Shown: positions 7,562 through 16,049, counted from the first letter of the stretch. The stretch: DNA of 33,976 nt from Phycisphaerales bacterium (GCA_013360695.1 JABWBC010000026.1:1-33976); one strand, 5' to 3'. The notes: a model not told the origin generated them from the letters alone. A program made the numbers and translations.

Positions 7562-9160
7562 TCACACCCACGCTTTTCGCCCCGACAGCGTGCCGCGGAA
7601 CTTGGCTTCCAGCGCCGTCTCGGCGGAGTTGGCGGGGTCGTATTCGACGGGCAGGATGAGGCTGAACATCGAGCCGCGCCCGATATCGCTGACGAGCTGG
7701 ATCTCGCCCTGAAGGATGGTGGCCAGTTCGCGGGCGATGGAGAGGCCAAGGCCCGTGCCGCCCTGGCCGCGGGTGTGCCCGCCGTCGAGCTGGTGGAACT
7801 TATCGAAGATGCGGGCGTGTTCCTCGTGGGGGATTCCCGGGCCGTTGTCGATCACGCTGACGCGGACGCGTTCGGGATCGGAGGAGGCGAGGCGCTCGAC
7901 GCGGACGATGATCGTCGGCGTCTTGCCGCCGGGCGCGGCGGCTTCGGTGAACTTCACCGCGTTCGACAGGAAGTTGAACACGATCTGCTGGAACTTCTTC
8001 ACGTCCGTCGACACCATCGGCACGTCGTCGCTGGCCTCGAGCTTGACCTGGATGCCCTTGCGCTCGGCCTGCGGCCAGATCAGCCCGATCAGCCCCTCGC
8101 ACGCGTCGCGCAGCGACACCTTCTGCGCGTGGACCTCGACCTTGCCCGCCTCGATCTTGGCCATCTCCAAGAGCTGGTTGATGAGATCGAGCAGGCCGCG
8201 ACCGGCGGTCAGGATGCGATCGACATAGCGCAATCTCTTGGCCTGCACGGGCGTGGGCTCCACGTCGCCCACCTCCGCCTTCACGATCTCGCCCAGGAGT
8301 TCCGCAAAGCCGATGATCGAGTTCAGCGGCGTGCGCAGCTCGTGGCTGATGTTGGCCAGGAACTCGCCCTTGACGCGGGCGGCGTCGTAGAGCGCGACGT
8401 TGGCCTCGCGCAGTTCGTTGATCTTGAGGTCCAGGGCGGCGTTGATGCCGCGGAGCTGTTCCTGGCCGGCCTGCAGGTCCGAGAGCATGACATTGAAGGT
8501 GTCTGCGAGCTCCTCGAACTCATCGCCGGTCTGGATGTCGGAGCGGATGGTGAGGTTACCCTCGCGCACGCGCTCGGCCGTGTCCTTCAGCGCCCGCACG
8601 GGGCTCAGGATCAGCCGGTGCGTGATGAGATAGAACGCCAGCATCGCCACGCCCAGCACCACCGAGCCGGCACTGATGAGGTACGCGCCGTTGATGAGGA
8701 GCAGTTCGGTCGCCGGGATGGATCGGCGCTGCAGGAGCACGATGCCGTCGAGCCCTTCCTTGCCGCGGACGGCCAGGGCGTAGCGGTATTCGCGCGTCAG
8801 GCCCTCCCAGCGCGGGCCGTGGAGCTCCTCGGTGGAGGCGTCCTTCTCAAATGTCTCGATCGCGCGGGCGACGAATTCATCTTCACTGGCGCGGGCGCGG
8901 GCCTGGTCGATCGAGATGCGACGGGCGCTGATCCCGGCTCGCTCGGAGGGCGTTTCGCTGTAGCTCGCCAGGCCGCCGGTCGAATCGCGGTCGAGGCGAT
9001 CCCAGATCTGGGCCATGCGTCGCGAGAGCTCGAGCTGCCCGTCGTCGACCAGGTTGTTCATGCGGAGCCAGGGCGCGGCGGCCGTCGCGAGCACGGTGAG
9101 CACCACCGCGCCGCCGAAGAGGAGCAGGCACTTGTTGGCCAGGGAGATCCGACGCCGCAT
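7562..9160 (-). CDS. Membrane-bound sensor histidine kinase (HAMP-HisKA-HATPase)
   Basis: This 532-residue protein has a transmembrane segment at about 10-30, an extracytoplasmic sensor region of about 125 residues (31-158), and a second transmembrane segment at 159-180. A HAMP domain (SPVRALKDTAERVREGNLT, 186-204), a coiled linker, and the phosphoacceptor H273 in ISHELRTPLN follow. The ATP-binding domain has an N box near N396/N400, DNGPGIP (438-444), F452 and GTGLGL (468-473). It should autophosphorylate and pass phosphate to a response regulator, but none is encoded here, so it is an orphan. The sensor region shows no recognised domain. The ATG lacks a Shine-Dalgarno; TAGACT ends six bases before it, suggesting a leaderless message. 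It diverges from the FNR gene. Confidence 0.92.
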   Translation of the reverse strand: MRRRISLANKCLLLFGGAVVLTVLATAAAPWLRMNNLVDDGQLELSRRMAQIWDRLDRDSTGGLASYSETPSERAGISARRISIDQARARASEDEFVARAIETFEKDASTEELHGPRWEGLTREYRYALAVRGKEGLDGIVLLQRRSIPATELLLINGAYLISAGSVVLGVAMLAFYLITHRLILSPVRALKDTAERVREGNLTIRSDIQTGDEFEELADTFNVMLSDLQAGQEQLRGINAALDLKINELREANVALYDAARVKGEFLANISHELRTPLNSIIGFAELLGEIVKAEVGDVEPTPVQAKRLRYVDRILTAGRGLLDLINQLLEMAKIEAGKVEVHAQKVSLRDACEGLIGLIWPQAERKGIQVKLEASDDVPMVSTDVKKFQQIVFNFLSNAVKFTEAAAPGGKTPTIIVRVERLASSDPERVRVSVIDNGPGIPHEEHARIFDKFHQLDGGHTRGQGGTGLGLSIARELATILQGEIQLVSDIGRGSMFSLILPVEYDPANSAETALEAKFRGTLSGRKAWV

Positions 9161-9166
9161 GGGAGA

Positions 9167-9172
9167 AGTCTA
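9167..9172 (-). promoter_or_regulatory. -10-like TAGACT abutting the histidine kinase start
   Basis: On the minus strand TAGACT is followed by six bases (TCTCCC) and then the kinase ATG at 9160. No Shine-Dalgarno is present. A TANNNT hexamer at this spacing is the hallmark of leaderless promoters in Deinococcus and actinobacteria. No convincing -35 element is visible. Confidence 0.4.
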
Positions 9173-9285
9173 AACCGCCCGCGCGTCCGCGAATGGAAAA
9201 CAGCGGACCTTCAGGGTCGGGAACCAGCCGGTGGATGGGGGACTCCAAAGCCGCGGGAGGAGACCCGTCGTCGCTTGCCCAACCC

Positions 9286-9299
9286 GTTCCTTCGGGAAC
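9286..9299 (+). promoter_or_regulatory. UUCG-tetraloop hairpin just before the FNR start
   Basis: GTTCC-TTCG-GGAAC forms a perfect five-pair stem closed by C(UUCG)G, an unusually stable tetraloop. It ends eight bases before the ATG at 9308, where a ribosome site would be expected, and no good Shine-Dalgarno is present. It could reduce or position initiation, or act as an mRNA stabiliser. It could also mean that the in-frame ATG at 9332 is used instead. Confidence 0.4.
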
Positions 9300-9307
9300 A
9301 ATCCGGG

Positions 9308-10273
9308 ATGAAGACCGAAACCGGCCCTGCGATGCCCGACGTCAAGATGCACCTGGCGAACCCCGCCAATCCGGTGACGGCGACGGTGGTCGAAACATCG
9401 CGCTGCACGCAGGGGACGGGGCGCGGCGGGGCGGCCAAGGCCGCGGGCGTCGTCAGGCACATCTCGTTCGACATTACCGGCACGCCGCTGGCGGGCTCGT
9501 TCCGCCCGGGGCAGTCGTTCGGCGTGATCCCCCCGGGCGTTGATGCCAAGGGCTCGCCGCACAAGCTGCGGCTCTACTCGCTCAGCTCCCCGTCGCGCGG
9601 CGAGGACGGCCGGGGCAACGTCGTCGCGACTTCCGTCAAGCGCGTCATCGACGAGGAATGGGAAACGCACAAGCTCTTCATCGGCGTGTGCAGCAACTAT
9701 CTCTGCGATCTGAAGCCGGGCGACAAGGTGCTGCTCACCGGCCCGAGCGGTAAGCGGTTCGTGCTCCCCAGGAACCCGAGCGATCACGACTATGTCTTCT
9801 TCGCCACGGGCACCGGCATCGCACCCTTCCGCGGCATGGTGATGGACCTCTTGGAATCCGGGGCCGCGTCGAAGGTCGTGCTCATCATGGGCTCGGCGTA
9901 CACATCCGACCTGATCTACCACGAACAGTTCGAAGCCCTGGCCGCAAAGCACGAGAACTTCACCTACCTCCCCACCATCTCGCGCCACGTCGGCCCGGCG
10001 GCGGATCGCACGCTCTATGTGCAGGACCGCCTGAACACCCACCGCGATCTGCTCACGCCCCTGCTCTCGTCCGAGCGCGGGCTGATCTACGTCTGCGGCA
10101 TCGCGGGGATGGAGATGGGCATCCTGAAGGGCCTGCACGCGTCGCTGTCGCCCGAGGCGTTCGGGCAATACCTTCAGACCGACCCGGAATATCAGGATCC
10201 AAAGACCTGGGACCGCAAGCTGCTCAGCCGCAAGATCAACCCCTCGCGGCGGGTGTTCCTCGAGGTTTACTAG
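9308..10273 (+). CDS. Ferredoxin--NADP(+) reductase, plant/cyanobacterial type
   Basis: This 321-residue flavoenzyme exchanges electrons between ferredoxin and NADP(H). The FAD domain has RLYSLSSPS (88-96), SVKR (109-112) and GVCSNYLCDLKPGD (126-139). The nucleotide domain has FATGTGIAPFRG (165-176), YVCGIAGME and a C-terminal EVY whose terminal tyrosine stacks on the flavin in plant-type FNR. These match the chloroplast/cyanobacterial branch rather than the shorter bacterial Fpr type. The first ATG, 9308, is preceded by a UUCG hairpin and lacks a Shine-Dalgarno; the next in-frame ATG, 9332, would shorten it by eight residues before the conserved part. No ferredoxin gene is nearby. In a non-photosynthetic host the likely role is supply of reduced ferredoxin or NADPH balance. 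Confidence 0.92.
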   Translation: MKTETGPAMPDVKMHLANPANPVTATVVETSRCTQGTGRGGAAKAAGVVRHISFDITGTPLAGSFRPGQSFGVIPPGVDAKGSPHKLRLYSLSSPSRGEDGRGNVVATSVKRVIDEEWETHKLFIGVCSNYLCDLKPGDKVLLTGPSGKRFVLPRNPSDHDYVFFATGTGIAPFRGMVMDLLESGAASKVVLIMGSAYTSDLIYHEQFEALAAKHENFTYLPTISRHVGPAADRTLYVQDRLNTHRDLLTPLLSSERGLIYVCGIAGMEMGILKGLHASLSPEAFGQYLQTDPEYQDPKTWDRKLLSRKINPSRRVFLEVY

Positions 10274-10392
10274 GGAACGGGATGGGCCAGCCCGCAATGC
10301 AGGCGGATGTCCAAGCCGGACGAAACCGTCGGGCTGCCGGGAGCGGATCGGGAGGACCGGTGGGCGATCGATACCGATCGGACCCCGATCGT

Positions 10393-10421
10393 TTGACCCC
10401 TGTCGCGGGCGTTGGTAGCTT
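10393..10421 (+). promoter_or_regulatory. Sigma70-like promoter upstream of the HEAT-like gene
   Basis: TTGACC (10393-10398), a 17-base spacer and TAGCTT (10416-10421) give a plausible -35/-10 pair about 85 bases before the ATG at 10506. It lies in the 232-base gap after the FNR gene, which otherwise shows nothing distinctive. The -10 is a moderate match. Confidence 0.4.
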
Positions 10422-10505
10422 GCCACGCCTATCGTCGGTTTCGTGAAACGCCCGTGCCTGCGCCGGGACGACGGTTTTGGCTTCTCTCGATCGCGCGATA
10501 TCACC

Positions 10506-11645
10506 ATGACGACTCAGTCATTTCTTCAGCGGCGTGTCGGATCGGGCCTCGGGTGGCGCCGCGTGCTCCCGCCTGTCGCCGTCCTGTTCCTCTCGTTGGC
10601 CGCTCCGGCCCTGGCCCAGACCAACGACCTTCCCTCCAACCTGGTCCGCGCCACCGCGACTCTTTCCGCCGGCGACGAGGACGCGTTGAAGAAGTACGTC
10701 GACCTCTCGATCGCGGACCTCGGGAGCGACGATCCGGTCAAGGTGAAACGTGCTCGCACGGAGCTTCTCAAGCCCCTGACCGACGCCGAAGTCGGCGCCC
10801 CCTTCCGCCTGTCGTACTCCAAGGTGCTTGAGCCGGCGCTCGCGCCGCTGGTGAAGGACAAGCGCGAGCTGGTAGCGGGCAATTCGCTGCGGATCGCGGG
10901 CGAGGTCGCGTCGACGTCGTGCGCCGCCCTGGTGCTTTCCCAGCTTGACCGCCCCGAGCCTTCGGTCCGATTCCTCGCGGTGCAGGCGCTGTCGCGCACG
11001 ATCGAAGCCGTCGGCCGCACCACCCCCGCCATCGACCTCGAATCCTGCAACCGGATCATGAGCGAGGTCGGCGCACGCCTCGACAAGGAAAAGGACGCGT
11101 GGGTCGCGGACATCATGGTCCGAACGCTCGCGGCGGGCGTGAACGTTTCGCGCGAAAAGTTCGACTCCCTCCCCGCCCGCGCCTTTAGCGAACTCTGCAA
11201 GCGCACCGGGGACCGCACGCGGACCCTTTGGAACGGCGAACTCGAGGATTCCTGGGCCGACACCCTCGTCGTCGCCGGCTCGGCGGTGCGGGACCGCCTC
11301 ACCGCCGTGGGCACCGCGGCGCTCCGCGACGAGGCCCGCAACGACGCGCTGCGACTGGCCGGCGATATGCTCGCCTACCTCAAGCAGGCGATCGAGGCCA
11401 AGTCCCTTCCCACCGGACAGGCCGACGCCCGCGAACGACCACGCCAGATCGCGGCGCTGGCCGAGGCGATTGTCGCCCTGGCGGCCCCGGAAGCGACGCC
11501 GAAGCAGTCGATGGCAGACCTCATCAAGCGGGCCGACACCGCGGGCGACGCCGGGTTCCTCGACGGCGCGTCCCTGCTCATCGGCGCCGACGGAGCTCTG
11601 GTCAAGAAGTTTGGTCTCCCGGCGTCGCGCTTCACGAAGAAGTGA
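10506..11645 (+). CDS. Exported helical-repeat (HEAT-like) protein of unknown function
   Basis: This is a 379-residue protein. An N-terminal basic region followed by a hydrophobic segment and APALAQ gives a probable Sec signal peptide, with cleavage near residue 37. The mature part is helical. A segment near 140-165 (AALVLSQLDRPEPSVRFLAVQALSRTIE) has the HEAT-repeat character of paired amphipathic helices, but the remaining repeats are degenerate. I see no catalytic motif. The ATG at 10506 has no clear Shine-Dalgarno; a GTG 21 codons upstream is possible, but it would place charged residues before the signal peptide. It precedes the peptide-binding protein gene by 75 bases and may share its transcript. 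A scaffold or binding role is only a guess. Confidence 0.65.
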   Translation: MTTQSFLQRRVGSGLGWRRVLPPVAVLFLSLAAPALAQTNDLPSNLVRATATLSAGDEDALKKYVDLSIADLGSDDPVKVKRARTELLKPLTDAEVGAPFRLSYSKVLEPALAPLVKDKRELVAGNSLRIAGEVASTSCAALVLSQLDRPEPSVRFLAVQALSRTIEAVGRTTPAIDLESCNRIMSEVGARLDKEKDAWVADIMVRTLAAGVNVSREKFDSLPARAFSELCKRTGDRTRTLWNGELEDSWADTLVVAGSAVRDRLTAVGTAALRDEARNDALRLAGDMLAYLKQAIEAKSLPTGQADARERPRQIAALAEAIVALAAPEATPKQSMADLIKRADTAGDAGFLDGASLLIGADGALVKKFGLPASRFTKK

Positions 11646-11720
11646 GCGGGGCAGCGGAGCAGTTTGTTCTGTTCAGCGCAATGCGTGCGGCTTTGAAGAG
11701 CGATTGACGGATCGATCCTC

Positions 11721-13607
11721 ATGTGGAAGCTCGTTCTTCCGCTCATCACGCTGATCGCCGCGATCGCGCTCTCCGCGGCCGCGGATCGCCCGCTCCCGCG
11801 CGCCGACTTCACCTTCATCAACCGCGGCGACATCACGACGCTCGACGTCCACCAGATGTCGTGGATGATGGACCTCCGCATGGCGCGCCTGCTGTGCGAG
11901 GGCCTCGTTCGCCCCAACATCTTCTCGCGCGAGTACACGCTCGAGCCGGCCGCCGCCGAATCGCTCCCCGAAATCTCGTACGACGGGCGCACCTACACGT
12001 TCCACCTGCGTCGCGACGCGAAGTGGTCCAACGGCGAGCCGGTGACGGCCCGCGACTATCTGTTCTCGTGGCGTCGCGCCATGCTCCCCGAGAACTCGAC
12101 GGACTACACCACGCTCTTCTGGATGATGGAGGGAGGGCGCGAGTTCTTTGACCTGCGTGCGGCGGACCTGAAGGCGCACGCGCAGCGAGCCAAGGGTCTT
12201 TCCGCGTCGGAGCGGCGCGAGGCGGCGCGGGTGCTCTGGGAAAAGTCGTGCGCGGACTTTGATCGCCTGCTCAACCTCCACGCGCCGGACGAGCACACGC
12301 TGGTCTTCACGCTGAACAGGCGCGTGCCGTATTTCCTCGATCTCATGTCGATGCCGGTGTTCTACCCGGTGTATCCGCCGCTGGTGACGGCCCACGACAC
12401 GATCGACCCCGACTCGGGGCGCGTCAAGACCGATCCCTCGTGGACCAAGGCGGGCACGTTCATCACCAACGGGCCGTTCAGGCTGACGGTGTGGCGTTTC
12501 AAGCGAGATATGCGCCTGGAAGCCAATCCGCACTACTGGAATCTCGCGGCGCTCAACGTCAGGTCGATCGCGATCCCGAGCGTCGAGGACCCCAACGCGG
12601 CGGTGATGGCCTTCCGCACCGGCGCGGTCGACTGGGTGAGCGACGTGAACGCGGGCTATCGCGGCGAGCTCATCGCGCAGAAGGAGGCGTATTTCGCGGA
12701 GCATCGCGCGGAACACGAGGCGCTGCTCGCGCAGGGGCTCGACCCGATCGAGATCGATCGTCGCCTGCCGCCCGACCCGCGCGCGACGATGCACGCGTAC
12801 CCCGCGTTCGGCACGTACTTCTACAACTTCAACTGCCGCCCGACGCTCCCCGATGGACGCGCCAATCCCTTCGCGGACGCGAAAGTTCGACGTGCGTTCT
12901 CGATGTCGATCGACAAGGAGGTGCTCGCGCGGGACGTTCGACGCTCGGGCGAGGTCGCGACGGATGTGCTGATCCCGCCGGGCTCGATCAACGGGTATCG
13001 CTCGCCGCGCGGCTTGGCGTTCGACCCCGCGCGAGCGCGGGCGCTCCTGGCCGAGGCGGGATATCCAGACCCCACGAGATTCCCCGTGGTTGAGGTGCTG
13101 TTCAACAAGGACTCGGGGCACGACCTGATCGCGGAGTACATCGCGCGAGAGTGGCAGACCAACCTCGGCGTGCCGGTGCAACTCATGACCAAGGAGATCA
13201 AGGTTTTTCGCGACGACCTTCGCACCGGGACTTTCATGACCAGCCGCGCCGGGTGGTACGGCGACTACGGCGATCCGACGACGTTCCTCGAGATCAACCG
13301 CACGGCGGATGGCAACAACGACCGCGGCTACAGCAACCCGGCCTACGACGCGCTGCTCGATCGCGCCGAGACCGAACTTGACGCGGGCAAACGGCTGCAA
13401 TTGCTGCAGGAAGCCGAGCGGATCATCGTGGAGGACGAGCTCCCGCTGATCCCGCTGTTCGTGCAGAACAATTTCTACCTGTTCGACGCGCACCGCGTGT
13501 CGGGCGTCAGCTCGCACCCGCGCAGCGAGCAGCAGCTCTTCCGCGTGGACATCCTGGGCGACGGCAAGGGCGCGGAGAAGGCGCTGGCGCTGCCGGCGAA
13601 GAAGTGA
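11721..13607 (+). CDS. Peptide ABC transporter substrate-binding protein (SBP family 5, OppA/DppA-like)
   Basis: This 628-residue periplasmic binding protein has a cleavable signal peptide (MWKLVLPLITLIAAIALSAA), then the family 5 pattern: LDVHQMSWMMDLRMARLLCEGLV near 35-57, DGRTYTFHLRRDAKWSNGEP near 90-110, and NGPFRLTVWRFKRD near 250. The C-terminal lobe has VRRAFSMSIDKEVLARDV and the segment ending in a conserved aromatic (RAGWYGDYGDP). There is no lipobox cysteine. An insertion of about 40 charged residues near 310-350 (AEHRAEHEALLAQGLDPIEID) lengthens it beyond the usual 520-580. It should deliver oligopeptides to a permease, and an OppB-type permease lies 690 bases downstream. No Shine-Dalgarno is evident before ATG 11721. 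Confidence 0.88.
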   Translation: MWKLVLPLITLIAAIALSAAADRPLPRADFTFINRGDITTLDVHQMSWMMDLRMARLLCEGLVRPNIFSREYTLEPAAAESLPEISYDGRTYTFHLRRDAKWSNGEPVTARDYLFSWRRAMLPENSTDYTTLFWMMEGGREFFDLRAADLKAHAQRAKGLSASERREAARVLWEKSCADFDRLLNLHAPDEHTLVFTLNRRVPYFLDLMSMPVFYPVYPPLVTAHDTIDPDSGRVKTDPSWTKAGTFITNGPFRLTVWRFKRDMRLEANPHYWNLAALNVRSIAIPSVEDPNAAVMAFRTGAVDWVSDVNAGYRGELIAQKEAYFAEHRAEHEALLAQGLDPIEIDRRLPPDPRATMHAYPAFGTYFYNFNCRPTLPDGRANPFADAKVRRAFSMSIDKEVLARDVRRSGEVATDVLIPPGSINGYRSPRGLAFDPARARALLAEAGYPDPTRFPVVEVLFNKDSGHDLIAEYIAREWQTNLGVPVQLMTKEIKVFRDDLRTGTFMTSRAGWYGDYGDPTTFLEINRTADGNNDRGYSNPAYDALLDRAETELDAGKRLQLLQEAERIIVEDELPLIPLFVQNNFYLFDAHRVSGVSSHPRSEQQLFRVDILGDGKGAEKALALPAKK

Positions 13608-13652
13608 TGAGAGTTGGGCGGAGCGTGGAGCGGCGACCAGACGGAGCATGGA

Positions 13653-14174
13653 ATGAGTCGGCGAGAGGGAATGGCAGACTCGGAGTGGCGTGCCGAAGCC
13701 GAGGCGTTCATTCACCACTTCGTCGGCCCGACGAAGCGAGATCGGTACCTGTCGAGGCCGGAGCTGCTGAGCGAAGGGATCTCGCATGACCTTGAGGCGC
13801 ACCTCGACGCGAAATGTGCCATCGTCGTGACCGGACATGTGCATGATTCTGAAAGCCTGATTGCCGGGCTGTTCGCGGCAACCGGGAACATCGAGCACGG
13901 CTATTGCCTCGTTGCCGGAGGGTGGTGCCCGAAGCACTGGCGCGATCGTCGGAAGGTGCCGATCGCCGAGCTGCGGACCAACCTGGTTTGGTGGAACGGC
14001 GATGTCTTGTTCACGTTCGCCAACGCCTCGGCCGCGTACTTTGCGGCGGAGGCGATGAAGGGCTCGACGAGAGCGCTGCTCATCGCCGACAAGGCGCAGA
14101 GAGCCCGAACACTCCGCGTGCTGGACACGGTTCAAGGGCCTTTGGACAAAGACGCACCACGAAAGCCAAGGTAG
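13653..14174 (+). CDS. Hypothetical protein between oppA-like and oppB-like genes
   Basis: This 173-residue soluble protein matches no family I recognise. It has a helical charged N-terminus (EWRAEAEAFIHHFVGPTKRDRYL), a central GHVHDSESLIAGLFAATGNIEHGYCLVAG segment, a tryptophan-rich strand region (WCPKHWRDRR, NLVWWNGDVLFTF) and a basic tail. The ATG at 13653 has GGAG about six bases upstream; an in-frame TTG farther upstream is less likely. It lies 45 bases after the binding-protein stop and 123 bases before the permease, so it may be in the same transcript, but nothing in it suggests transport. Function unknown. Confidence 0.65.
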   Translation: MSRREGMADSEWRAEAEAFIHHFVGPTKRDRYLSRPELLSEGISHDLEAHLDAKCAIVVTGHVHDSESLIAGLFAATGNIEHGYCLVAGGWCPKHWRDRRKVPIAELRTNLVWWNGDVLFTFANASAAYFAAEAMKGSTRALLIADKAQRARTLRVLDTVQGPLDKDAPRKPR

Positions 14175-14260
14175 ACTGATCCCGAAATGCACCTCGTGGG
14201 GTTCACGGCCAGCGCCCTCCCTCACGGTCGGGCCACTGATCGGCACTCGTTTCCGGGCTC

Positions 14261-14292
14261 TGGACCGCTTGACCATTTTGCCACCTCTCCTC
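14261..14292. repeat. 8-base-period repeat before the permease gene
   Basis: TGGACCGC, TTGACCAT and TTTGCCAC followed by CTCTCCTC keep an eight-base register of TNGACC/TNGCCA. These are the same phrases as the CACNNGNC series at 6140-6178. The array ends five bases before the permease ATG and so occupies its leader. Confidence 0.5.
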
Positions 14293-14297
14293 TTCGC

Positions 14298-15305
14298 ATG
14301 ACCCGTCTCATCCTGACACGCCTGGCCCAGCTTCCGCTCGTGCTCCTCGCGGTGTACACGCTGACGCTCGCCCTGGCGTGGGCGATCCCCGGCAATCCGC
14401 TGGAGAATTCGGAGCGTCGCCCGCCGCCGGAGGTCGAGGCCGCGATGAAATCGCAGTACAGCCTCGACAGTTTCTGGTCGTTCTATTGGTCCTATCTCGA
14501 CAGCGCGACGGGCGTGCGGGCGGCTCGCGACCACTTCAGCGGTCGTGCCGAGAGCGAGCGTCATCGCTTGGAATCGCTCCACCTCGCGCCACCGCCGCGA
14601 CGCGTGTTTGATCTCGGGCCATCGCTTCAGTATCGCGATCAACGGGTCTCCGAGATCATCGCCGGCTCGCTCCCGGTGTCGGCCCAGCTCGGGGTGATCG
14701 CGATCATCCTGGCGATCCTGATCGGCACACCCGCGGGCGTGCTCGGCGGCGTGCGCCCCGGCACGTGGATCGACTCGCTCTCGCTGGCCATCTCGCTCAT
14801 CGGCATCAGCCTGCCCAGCTTCGTCACGGGCACGCTGCTCGTGCTCGTTTTCCCGGTGTGGCTGGGCGTCGGCAGGGTCGGCGGCTGGGGATCGTTCTCG
14901 CAGATGATCCTCCCCGCGCTCACGCTCAGCCTGCCTTTCGCGGCCTATATCGCCCGGCTGACACGCATGGGCATGGTCGAGGCGATGTCGAGCGACTACG
15001 TTCGCACCGCGCGCGCCAAGGGCCTGCCCGAATCCAGCGTCGTCCTGCGCCACGCGCTCAAGAACGCGGCGTTGCCGGTCGTGAGCTACCTCGGGCCGGC
15101 GTGCGCGATGGCGATGACGGGCTCGTTCGTGGTGGAGCGCGTCTTCAACGTGCCGGGCCTGGGCCAGCACTTCGTGAACGCCGTGCAGAACAAGGACCTG
15201 TTCCTCATCATCGGCGTGGTGCTGGTCTTCTCCACGATGCTGGTGCTCTTCAACCTCGTGGTGGACGTGCTATATCGCTGGATCGATCCGAGAATTCGGA
15301 TGTGA
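14298..15305 (+). CDS. Peptide ABC transporter permease (OppB/DppB-like)
   Basis: This 335-residue inner-membrane permease begins TRLILTRLAQLPLVLLAVYTLTLALAWAIPGNP, the standard first helix and loop of the OppB family. About five further helices follow. The cytoplasmic coupling loop reads DYVRTARAKGLPESSVVLRHALKNAALP (near 230-257), the EAA-type motif that contacts the ATPase. Between Tyr and the FDLGPS motif there is a longer periplasmic loop than usual, with about 40 extra residues. I start it at ATG 14298, where homology begins, rather than at an ATG 37 codons upstream. No OppC permease or ATPase follows; the next gene is on the opposite strand. The transporter is therefore split or completed elsewhere. 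Confidence 0.9.
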   Translation: MTRLILTRLAQLPLVLLAVYTLTLALAWAIPGNPLENSERRPPPEVEAAMKSQYSLDSFWSFYWSYLDSATGVRAARDHFSGRAESERHRLESLHLAPPPRRVFDLGPSLQYRDQRVSEIIAGSLPVSAQLGVIAIILAILIGTPAGVLGGVRPGTWIDSLSLAISLIGISLPSFVTGTLLVLVFPVWLGVGRVGGWGSFSQMILPALTLSLPFAAYIARLTRMGMVEAMSSDYVRTARAKGLPESSVVLRHALKNAALPVVSYLGPACAMAMTGSFVVERVFNVPGLGQHFVNAVQNKDLFLIIGVVLVFSTMLVLFNLVVDVLYRWIDPRIRM

Positions 15306-15391
15306 AGAAGTGCGAAGAGACACAGTCGAAGTGGCAAAGTGCAGGTATCGTATCGTCGGCAGTTCTTCCACCGTGGTGTTTGCTCCCCCAC

Positions 15392-15419
15392 CACTCCCCA
15401 TTCCCGACTCCCCACTCCC
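15392..15419. repeat. Heptamer tandem repeat, four units (CACTCCC type)
   Basis: CACTCCC, CATTCCC, GACTCCC and CACTCCC follow one another with an exact seven-base period. The unit is close to the heptamers of short tandemly repeated repetitive (STRR) sequences of heterocystous cyanobacteria. It lies in the 168-base gap between convergent genes. A related array is at 27438-27465. Confidence 0.75.
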
Positions 15420-15451
15420 GGGCCTGTCCTCCATGACGCACGAGGCATCCT

Positions 15452-15475
15452 CTTCGTGACTCCGTGACTTCCGCT
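15452..15475. repeat. 8-base-period repeat CTTCGTGA
   Basis: CTTCGTGA, CTCCGTGA and CTTCCGCT keep an eight-base period and end at the stop codon of the minus-strand gene. The same phrase is at 6216-6230 and 28431-28454. Confidence 0.65.
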
Positions 15476-16049
15476 ACATCGCATATCCGCGGATCGAAAG
15501 CAGCACGCACATTGCGTTGTATCCGCCGTGGAGCATGATCGCCGCCAAAAGGAACGGCAACGCCGCGAAGGGTCCGCCACGCTCACCCCGGCGCGCCAGC
15601 TCCCACGATTCCGCGAGACCGATCGCGGCCATGAGCGAGCAGGCCGCGTGCAGCACCACGCACACCGTCCATCGGTACCACACCAATTCGACCGGCGCGG
15701 GCTCGAGCGACTGATTCGTGTAGATCATCGCCTCCACGGCGGCAAAGCACACGCCCGACCACGCGCCCGCGAGCAGGATCTGATCGCGATCAACGAACAG
15801 CCGCGGCCTGCGATCGACCACGCCCGCCGCCAGGCATGACTTCAGCACTTCCTCCAGCGCCGGCCCGAACACGATGAGCATCCAGGGTGACCAACCCCCG
15901 GATTTCATGGAGCCCAGCCACGCGACCAGCGTCGCCATCGGGCCGCCGAGAAGGGCCAGCGCGATCGCGACCAACCAGCCCGTGCGCGACGGCGTCACGC
16001 CTTGCAGCGCTTCGCGTTCGTCGGCCTCATGCTCGTGCGGTGCACTCAC
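15474..16049 (-). CDS. PrsW-like intramembrane metalloprotease family protein
   Basis: This 191-residue integral membrane protein has about five hydrophobic segments. The motif order matches the PrsW family: EE-x2-K (E66, E67, K70), F-x3-E (ending at E106), a helix histidine (H134 in VVLHAACS) and H-x3-N (H174, N178 in HGGYNA). In Bacillus subtilis PrsW cleaves the anti-sigma factor RsiW; here the substrate is unknown and no sigma/anti-sigma pair lies nearby. The start is GTG at 16049, with GGGAG about nine bases upstream. The polar N-terminus of about 20 residues is His/Glu-rich. It is shorter than B. subtilis PrsW. Confidence 0.75.
   Translation of the reverse strand: MSAPHEHEADEREALQGVTPSRTGWLVAIALALLGGPMATLVAWLGSMKSGGWSPWMLIVFGPALEEVLKSCLAAGVVDRRPRLFVDRDQILLAGAWSGVCFAAVEAMIYTNQSLEPAPVELVWYRWTVCVVLHAACSLMAAIGLAESWELARRGERGGPFAALPFLLAAIMLHGGYNAMCVLLSIRGYAM

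Noticed and set aside
7562-9160. Two-component operon
   Set aside because: No receiver-domain protein is encoded on either side, so only an orphan kinase is supported.
11673-15170. Long minus-strand open frame (1165 codons) antisense to the peptide-transport genes
   Set aside because: It is an Arg/His/Glu-rich shadow of oppA and oppB, whose motifs are clear on the plus strand.
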